Positions 56,235 through 64,000 of a DNA stretch of 64,000 nucleotides are shown here, piece after piece (within the stretch, counting starts at the first letter, position 1; each line of letters begins with the position of its first letter). The notes beneath the pieces are model-generated. The model saw only the letters and a list, made by a program, of their open reading frames with translations, was not told where the DNA came from and did not search any database. Origin of the DNA: Drosophila persimilis (Eukaryota > Arthropoda > Insecta > Diptera > Drosophilidae); assembly GCF_003286085.1 (NCBI RefSeq), contig NW_020825324.1:310001-374000 (forward strand), given 5' to 3'. The position numbers and the translations under genes are program-made.

Positions 56235-59200
56235 AGCTTGAAGAACATAACATTTTTAATCGATTATGAAGGCTATTCATTTCTATTTATTCTTTCTATT
56301 CATTATTCATTTTGTAGATTTAAAGTCCGTGAAATTCTGAAATCCAGTTCGACTTCCATCTGTGGCCTCTTTGTGGCCATAAACTTGTTGAACAATCCAC
56401 ATTTTTCAGTGGCAACTATTTTCCCCCCCCCCCCCCCCCACAAATTGCTAATTGGCTGATGGCTTTGAATCGTTGCAAGTGCTCCGTCCATTGGCTGTGT
56501 GGATGGCAACATAAAAGCCAATCACCAGCATTAATGAACGATTTCATGGGGCATATTCCTTTTGCTGGCAATTAAAACAAAGCATCATCGCCATCGTCAT
56601 CGTCAGACTTTGCATATTACAAAAACGAAAAAAGAAAAAGCTGACCGAGCTCTCTCTTCTGGCAATAAATTAAATTGAGTAGCGAAACCAATACAAAAGC
56701 ATCATTTCATTTATGATACGGCAGCAGCCATTAAACCATCCAATGGCCCAGTCCACCCCCCCACACTCAAGGCTGTTGGGGCAGCTGCTGCCTGCCCTGC
56801 CGTTCGTTTTGTTGGTTTTTGAGGCTTCGCTTCGTTATGTTTGGGTTTGAGGTACCCCCCCTTTGGCCTTCGGCAAAAAGCAGAGACTGACTGAACCAAC
56901 CGAGGAGCACTGCTGCATGACAAAGTGGAGGCTTAGAGGCCAGGAAAAAAGATTGTTCTCTCTAGAAGGTAGGACAGGCAAGGCAATAGATCTGCTGGAA
57001 TATCCATGGATTCCATTCAATCGAGAATACACAAAAAAAAGCCATAGGGTATTCCCATTTTTGTTCCCTAAAGCGATGGTCTTGCTTTTTTTTTTGTTAT
57101 TTTCTCTCTCTCTCTCTCTCTCGTTCCAGCGATTCAATTTGTACCCCCCTGATAATTATGTTTTTTACTCCTGTTCTGCCTTCCCTTTTTTGTGGCTAGA
57201 GAGGGGGAGGGTGGGGGAAAGAGAGAGTATGCCCTGACAGCATTTAATTCATTTAAATGCTTCACAAAGCGAAAGCGGTTTCTGTGGTCTCCCGCGTTTT
57301 TCGAGCGCCTCGTCAATTTCTGCTCATTATTCGAGAACGGAGGCAATATCAGAGTGTGGCAGCAACAGACGATGAAAGATAACGCCCACCCATCAAAGGA
57401 CACACAAGAGAAATCCCCTCCAGTTTCCCACTTTTTAATTTCTAATGAGTACCCTTTTTGCTATTTAAACCATGTCCAATCCTGGCATTATTTAATCCTT
57501 TTCTACCTGCGTCAAGTGCCATCTTTTAAGAGCCTTTTGCGACCCTAAAAATAACAATCTTTACAGTCTAGAGATAAAGATTCATCAGCGCCATCCCACA
57601 TCTAAAGCTGGTCAAAAGCTGGTCAAAAGCCACTCCATTTGTTGGCCAATTATGTGGCATTAAGTGGCAGAGCAATGATTAGGACTCTCGGCATTCCACG
57701 TGTGCATATCATCCTTTAAGAGTGGGCCAAAGAGCACAGAAGCAACATTCGCTAATAAGATTTGCATCTGCTGGATGCCACATTTTTTTTACGGCGACTG
57801 CCACATGCGCGCATGCATTTAAGCCGCTTTTGAGAGGCAAGCGATGAGAGGCAAAACATCTTTCCCTGTATCCCATAAAAGATTGAAAATATTTCTCAGA
57901 TATCCGGATACAATCGGACCGCCACTTGGAGATACTTTCTCGATTTAACAGCCTTTTCAGCATCATTTTAGAACAAACAAATCCTTAGCTGATTCTGCAA
58001 AATTTACCCTAAAAGGCCCCCAATCGATATTTGATATTTGAGAATATCTTTCTTGCTTGTTTTTTTTTTTATTGCAAAAATGAAATATTTATGGGCTTCA
58101 GATGTACATCTCTTTTTGATGGCACTTTTGAGGCAGTAAAAAAGTCAGAAAGGAGATGGTAAAAAGTCAAGCGAAAGGAATGCTAATGGCTTTCAGCCAC
58201 CATCCCTCCGCCAACCCCCAACCCCAGCCCGTAACCCACTCGAAGGACCCTTTTTTCAGTGGGGGTTTAATTTATTAATTAACCTCTGTGTCGGGCCTCC
58301 TCCTGCTCCTTCTCCTCCTCGTTGAAGGATGATAAATGATGGATGCTGCTGTAGCGAGGGCCCCAAAATCAAGTTAAAAGTTAAACCGACCGCAACAGGT
58401 GCACCCCGAAAATGGGGCAGGACTCCTGACATAATGGACAAATTAGTGGGAGTCCTGCCCTGCCCTGCCTTGCCGCTTTTCCGCCCCAGAACATAAGGGA
58501 TAAACAAAAGTCAACAATAATATTCCAAACCAACAAAAAAAAAAAAACCAAAAGAAAAGCTTTCACGGTAAGCCCAAAAATGAAAGTCCTTTCCTTTGTT
58601 GTTTTTTTCTTTTTCTTTTTTTTTTTGTGACATGTGAGAATTCTCTTTTTTTAGGGGGGAAATCAATTTTGCTGTGAATATTCATTGCAACTCTTTTGTT
58701 TCTTTTTTCATTGAGCGACTATTTGCCTACATTTCTGGCATTTATAAACAATAATAATCCCTAATTTGATAGCCATTTTCTATTGTCATTCTGGGAGTGT
58801 CCTTTAAGCCCTTTAAACCTTTCATTTGGCATAATTATTAAATGGAAAATGACCAGATATTCCAGATACCAGGACAGGCTAAATAAAGGTAGATTTCTGG
58901 GATTTAATTATAGATTTTGATAAAACATTTAATGCCTAATTTATTTAAAAAAAAAACAACACTTCATAGTAGAAAATATAAGCAATCTCTATAATCGAAA
59001 AAAAGCTATAGAAGATGGGGATTTCCTTGAAAAACTTTAAAATATCCAAAAAGAGCAGAAAATAAGGATCTGTCGACTAGAATTTTCCAAGTTCATTCGA
59101 GGGAATGGGAATACATATATTAAAACAATTGAATATTTGATAGTGCAATGGGCAATCCCTCTTTAAAATACAAAAGCTTTGGGTCGACTGCCCTCTAGTA

Positions 59201-59625
59201 TTTTTTTATATTTTTTCCATTAATTTTCCATATTTTTACGGCATTTTTTGTTGTTTGTTCGTTTGCTTTTATTTTCTTTTATTTACAGTTAATTTGTATG
59301 TTCTTTTCCCCTGAGGCTCGTTCAGTTTTTCGCAGTTTTTCCTGCGCTTTTATTTTCCTTTTGGGTGTGTGTGTTTTTTTTCGTTTTTGTAAGTTTAAAA
59401 CAACTTTTGCCTGTCGCTTGTTGCGTTTGTCGTTGCTTTTTCGACTTTGTGGCATGCCACAGCACGCACGCACCTTCGGCTTTAAGCCGAAGAAAAGAAC
59501 TTTAAGAACAGGGAAAATATTTGCACTGCCAGAGCGGGAGAGTGTGAGCTTCGCTGGCAAAAAGTTGGCGATGTGAAAATTTTCACTGTGAAAAACTGGA
59601 GGTCGCTGAGAGGTTCGCTTGCGAA
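56235..59625. other. 3.4 kb without a recognised gene
   Basis: Simple repeats and A/T-rich DNA only. ORFs here (for example 56863-57237 plus and 59279-59797 minus) are anonymous or built on repeats. Confidence 0.45.
56423..56439. repeat. C17 homopolymer
   Basis: Seventeen consecutive C. Confidence 0.9.

Positions 59626-59628
<3 letters not shown>

Positions 59629-59684
<56 letters not shown>
59629..59684. repeat. (CA)28 microsatellite
   Basis: An uninterrupted CA dinucleotide tract of about 56 bp, the longest perfect dinucleotide repeat in the window. Confidence 0.97.
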
Positions 59685-59687
<3 letters not shown>

Positions 59688-59689
59688 GG

Positions 59690-61735
59690 CAGTTTCAATG
59701 CAATTTTACTTAGCATACCCCGAGGCGGCATCGCCCACCGAGCCACCGAGCCACCCACCCACATGCGTGGCGTAGTCGAGTTACGCGCGTCAGACAAAAG
59801 TTATTAAAAAGTCTGACTGTTGAGGAGCGTCGAAAGGAGACAAAGGGGAGTAGGGGAGAGAAGAGTATTTGCCCACCCAGCCACCCAGCCACCCACCCCC
59901 ACCGCCCCCGGGGGAAATTCTACTCCAAAACAAACTTTTACAACAGCACAAAGGACGGCTACGGTGCTGCCCACTTGTTGCCAAATCAATGGCAGCACTG
60001 CACAGGAACTGGCATTCAAGGCTGTACAAATTCCACATCAAAAGCTGGTCAAAATTTGGTCGAAAGCCACTTTTTGGAGCTCTTTCTCGAAGGCCTTAGG
60101 CATATTTCTTCGGCTCAAGGCTTACGAAATGGTAATTATATAAAGCTGCTTAAGCGTAAACACCTTTAGAATGCCAAGTGTATGGGAGCCTTAATTAATT
60201 CAATCAAGAAGCTGCCAACTTGTTTGAATCTCTTGTCCAAAATCTCGGTCTCTTTGGAGTAAAGAGAAAACTTTCTTTAAACCGAAAACCAACTAGATTT
60301 ATGCAATTAAGTGGCTGCCATTAGCCTGGACAAGTTGTCGTGTGCAAGTGTAAACGAAGGTATTAAATATAATCAAAGTTGCAGGACTTTGGACAGGTCC
60401 AAAGTGCCAGTCGAGTCCGGGCAAAAGAATTAAATGTAATTTAATGAAAGGACTCCTGGATGGTGCTGCCAACTGGCCCTTAATATCGCCCATCACCCAG
60501 GGACACGGCAACTTGTTGTGTGGCTAATTTGATTTGCGAAAGCATTACAGGGCCAGCCACCGGGGCTGGGGTGTGGCAGGTGGCAGGCTGTCACCAAAAA
60601 AGAAAACCGTCAATCGCAAAAAACTGCCAACTTGGTTCAAAACTAATAAATAAGGAACTGCAGTCAATGCCGGAACGTCGGATGTTTGGGAAATCTCTGA
60701 CGGGAATGCTGGCAGCTTGTTGCACAGAACAGGGGAGCTTGTTAAACGTGCAACAGAGCACAGAGAGCACAGGGGGAGAGAGAACTTTGGCAGCCACATA
60801 AATCACAATCATCGCGTATGAAACCCGCTGCGAAAATTGATAGAATTTTAAATTTAATTGTGGCCAGCATTTTTTTTTAGATTGAAACTTATTCGTCCTG
60901 CTGGCGTCCACATCATGGTCTATTTTTATGCCCAGTTGTTTGGGGGCTTCAGCATTTTCTAGCAGATATCTGAATGGAGAACGAAAAGCGAGAGGACGGA
61001 GAACGGAGAATGGAAAATCAGGCTAGCGGCACTTTTTGCTTTGATATGAAAATTGTGGAAAATCCCAGAGCTACTGGCTGTCTGGGCAGGACATTGAAGG
61101 ATTTTGCTGGATGGGGCAAAAGTTTGTTTTGTACCAGAAGCAACAGCTACACCTTCAAAGACACAGAGAGAGAGGCAGACCAAGGTAAAACCAAAAAAAA
61201 AAAAAAAAAAAGGAGTCAAAGGGAATATCCAGGCGAGGGGCAGATGTTAGACCACAAAATACACAATGAAATACCATCGCACTACAAACGACACAACACA
61301 CATCGAGAGCACACAATGGCACTGTGGAATCTGTGTAAGCCCTTGCCTCTGCCTCTGCCTCTGCCTCTTCCTCTGCCTCTTCCTCTGCCTCTTCCTCTGC
61401 CTGGGCTCCTCTGGTTTGGGGAGGAGACGTGTGGGCTCTTTGTTTCCTTTTTGGTCAACCAAAAGGTGCTTTGAACTGGAACTCGCAGCACAGCACTTTC
61501 TATGCAAAATCGAGTCGCTCGACTTCAAAGAAAGTGGCTATAGATTTTGCTACAGGATCTACATATTTTCCTGCGCATCCTACTCGATTTCAGTGTCTCA
61601 ATGCCAAACTGTCGGACAGCGACAGCTCAATCCTACCATCACTCAATTCAATCATGATCATCTTACGATACAAAAACTGAACCAAATCGCTAAGGAGCCG
61701 TTTCTTCAACATTTTTCACCTTTTATTAGGATATT
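59690..61735. other. 2.0 kb without a recognised gene
   Basis: It contains an A21-type run near 61190-61211 and (CTGCCT/CTTCCT)n at about 61344-61402. No gene was recognised. Confidence 0.5.
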
Positions 61736-61739
61736 TTCA

Positions 61740-62360
61740 TAGAATCTTTTGAAAGAGAATCTTTTTAGTAATTTTTAAGTATTTCTTTTTTTAATCTTTT
61801 ACAGAATACTTGTCTAGTATTTTATTGAAGTGTTTTTCTGTTTTATAATATGGTATTTTTCTTTAGTATTTGGAGTTTGAATTTTTTTTAAGTGCAATTT
61901 AAATTGTTTGCATTAGTTTAAGATAGTATTTTAGTATTTATTTACTTTTCTTAATTTTTTAGTGTTTTATTTAGTGTTTTTTTGGTATTTAATAGCATTA
62001 AAATATTATTTCTCGTCTTTTATCTTCGAATTTTTAGAGTAAATTTTTAAGTTGTTGCAGTATTTTTAGATAGTATTAAAGTATTTAATTTTTATTTATT
62101 AATTTGTATTATTTTTGTAGTATTTTTTGTAGTACTTAGAAGTAATTCTAGTTTTTAATCTTCGAATTTTTTTAAGTACATTTTTAATTTGTTGCAGTAT
62201 TTTGAAATATTTTTTTTGTATTTTCTTTTGGGTGATCTGTGGTATTTGTAATACTTTTTTTTAGTTATTTATTTGTTGTATTTAATATTTTTAGTATTTT
62301 ATTTAGTATTTTTTGTAGTATTTAGTAATATTTTTAGTATTTATAGTTTTTAATCATTTT
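61740..62360. repeat. A/T-rich island of TAGTATTTT words
   Basis: TTTAGTATTTT, TTGCAGTATTTT and TTTAATCTTCGAATTTTT recur several times; the last occurs near 62022 and 62155, so part of it may be an old ~130-bp duplication. No coding potential. Confidence 0.65.
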
Positions 62361-62364
62361 ATTT

Positions 62365-64000
62365 CGGATTCAGAACCCATTCAAAGCGTCTTCCAAACGA
62401 TTCCAAAAGCCTAGCCCCCGCCAACATTTAGTATTCTTTGATTTCAAGCTGACTTTTGTTCTGGCAATCATCTGTCATTAGCTAATTACCTTTCGAATTG
62501 AATTCAAGTTCAAGGCAAAATTTCCAAGTCGCTGTGTGCCCGAGGCTTTTGTTTAAGTGCCAACAGAAAAAGAGAGAGCGCTGGTTTGTGGCAGGAATGG
62601 AGAGAGCAGATCACAAAAGAAATTAAAGTACAAATCCCTTTGGTGGATGCCACAGCAGACACAACAGACACAGCAGACACAACAGACAATCAAAAGCATC
62701 GCGAGAAAGAGAATCAGATGGATGGAAACAAAAGTTCAGCGACTGCCACTTTGGTGCAAGATACACATAAATTAAAATACAATAAAATACTAGACGAACG
62801 AAAGAGCACTTCTTGGATGTGTTCCCCATACATGGGGGGATCCATGTTTCTGGCATTGATTGCCCCCCAAGCGAAGGTCATTGCTCATTTGATTTGCTAT
62901 CCGTGAGGGCTTTGGCTGGGGGATCTATGTGTCACCAAAGCGGGACTGAGAACAAAAGTTTGCCAATGTGAATGACTTCTAAATTGCAAAGTGCCAGCAT
63001 TTTCCTCGAGCATATCTTGTATCTCCCGGACTCCGAATGCACTCGCCAAACTTTCAATTATTCAATATTTCTTTTCATGGGAAATTCTATCCGTTTTCCT
63101 ACTTAAAAGCGAGTCAACAAATGGGGAGGACAAATGTGAGAAATACCAGAAACAGAGGCACAGAGACACGAAGCATCGAATGGAACTAAAAAAAAAACTT
63201 TAAACTGTCTGTCAACTTAGCAGGGAGTGGCAGAGAGAGGGAGAGGGAGAGGGAGAACCCATCGTATCGAGAAAGTCTTAAGGGGCGATAAATGAATGGA
63301 AGGATTGAGGGATAGATGACAGTATGGTTGGATGATTCTTCGATGGGCGACGATGTGGCTGACACACTAGACAGAAACGCTTTGGGGCGATACTCTGGAG
63401 AATATCCTTTTCGTGTGTGTGGGAGCGGCGTGTGTCTGGTACTTGTGTGTTGGGGTCAAAACGAGACAAGTGCCAGGTCCTTTGGCCAGAGGACATGCAA
63501 CTGTAACGCTTGACCCCCTTCTTGTGGCCGCAAATGAACTTTTGCTTTAGCAATTGTCCTGCCCATCGATTGGTTGCGGTTCCAGTAAGGCTTTCATCCG
63601 ACTGCCAGAATTCATCATCATCTTCAGAATTCACTCAGTATAATCCTAGATCCTTAATTAGCAAACATTTACAATGACTCTGTTCTACAGAAAACCAGGC
63701 TTCTGCAAACTCGATTCCGAACCAACTTTATTTTAGGCAGCAATTTTTGAGACCCCACGTTCGCGACCATCATTAGGGGGGGACTCCTTTCGAAGGCATC
63801 TCAAGCCAAGAGCTGATTCCCAAGAGGCTTTGCATGGCTACGCCTGTAGACAGTCCACTTCCAAGCCAATCTTTTGTCTGTTTCCATCGATAATCGATAA
63901 TAATATTGATAACATTGAAGCCCAAGAATCTGCCGATTCCGATCAAGAATATCTGACGATGGGCAAGCCGATGGGCAAGCCGATAGGCCATACCATAGAC
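62365..64000. other. 1.6 kb without a recognised gene (right edge)
   Basis: It contains ACAGACACAGCAG-type repeats near 62655-62690 and GAGAGG repeats near 63233-63255. ATCGATAATCGATAAT lies near 63887. No gene was recognised. Confidence 0.5.

Overview
This is a stretch of insect nuclear DNA. It has spliced genes with GT..AG introns, AATAAA signals, very long gene-free segments, many (GT)n, (CT)n and C/G homopolymer tracts, and a DINE-1/INE-1-type Helitron-derived element. Three things point to Drosophila: the N-terminal exons of the rdgA diacylglycerol kinase gene, a mir-31b hairpin, and the DINE-1 element. rdgA and mir-31b are both X-linked in D. melanogaster as I recall, so the window is probably X chromosome (Muller A). 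The form of the DINE-1 copy and the frequent C/G runs suggest the obscura group (for example D. pseudoobscura). That species call is an inference from memory and was not tested.

Layout. At 1655-2653 (-) is an intact, intronless NAP-family histone-chaperone gene. From 10947 to about 14.4 kb (-) lie the first two coding exons of rdgA (12932-12843 and 12493-10947) and a CAA-rich upstream region that contains a separate 148-codon Asn-rich ORF. No further rdgA exon (C1, catalytic or ankyrin) is visible between 10946 and 1. The rest of the gene must therefore lie beyond the left edge, which would make the NAP gene nested in an rdgA intron on the same strand. At 20128-20224 (+) is the mir-31b hairpin. 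At 29398-30064 (+) is a two-exon secreted protein of the DUF1091/DM8 family. At 40366-41500 (+) is a two-exon short-chain dehydrogenase of the insect farnesol-dehydrogenase-like group, with a TATA/Inr promoter. I recognise no gene from about 41.9 kb to 64 kb.

The gene-free DNA carries an unusual number of diverged tandem repeats with units of roughly 11, 27, 80, 112, 157, 170 and 200 bp. The most striking are an almost perfect 11-bp array at 25644-25927, which is open in every reading frame, and a ~200-bp-unit array rich in ATCGAT words at 27.4-28.4 kb. The DINE-1 element lies at about 31960-33089, next to an A/T-rich island.

The gene products have no obvious common pathway. The most interesting protein-level signal is in the rdgA N-terminus. 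It has six L-x-V-P motifs, five of them followed closely by a basic-Ser site, and one overlaps a PxIxIT-like sequence. This looks like a calcineurin-docking arrangement on an enzyme of Ca2+-dependent phototransduction.
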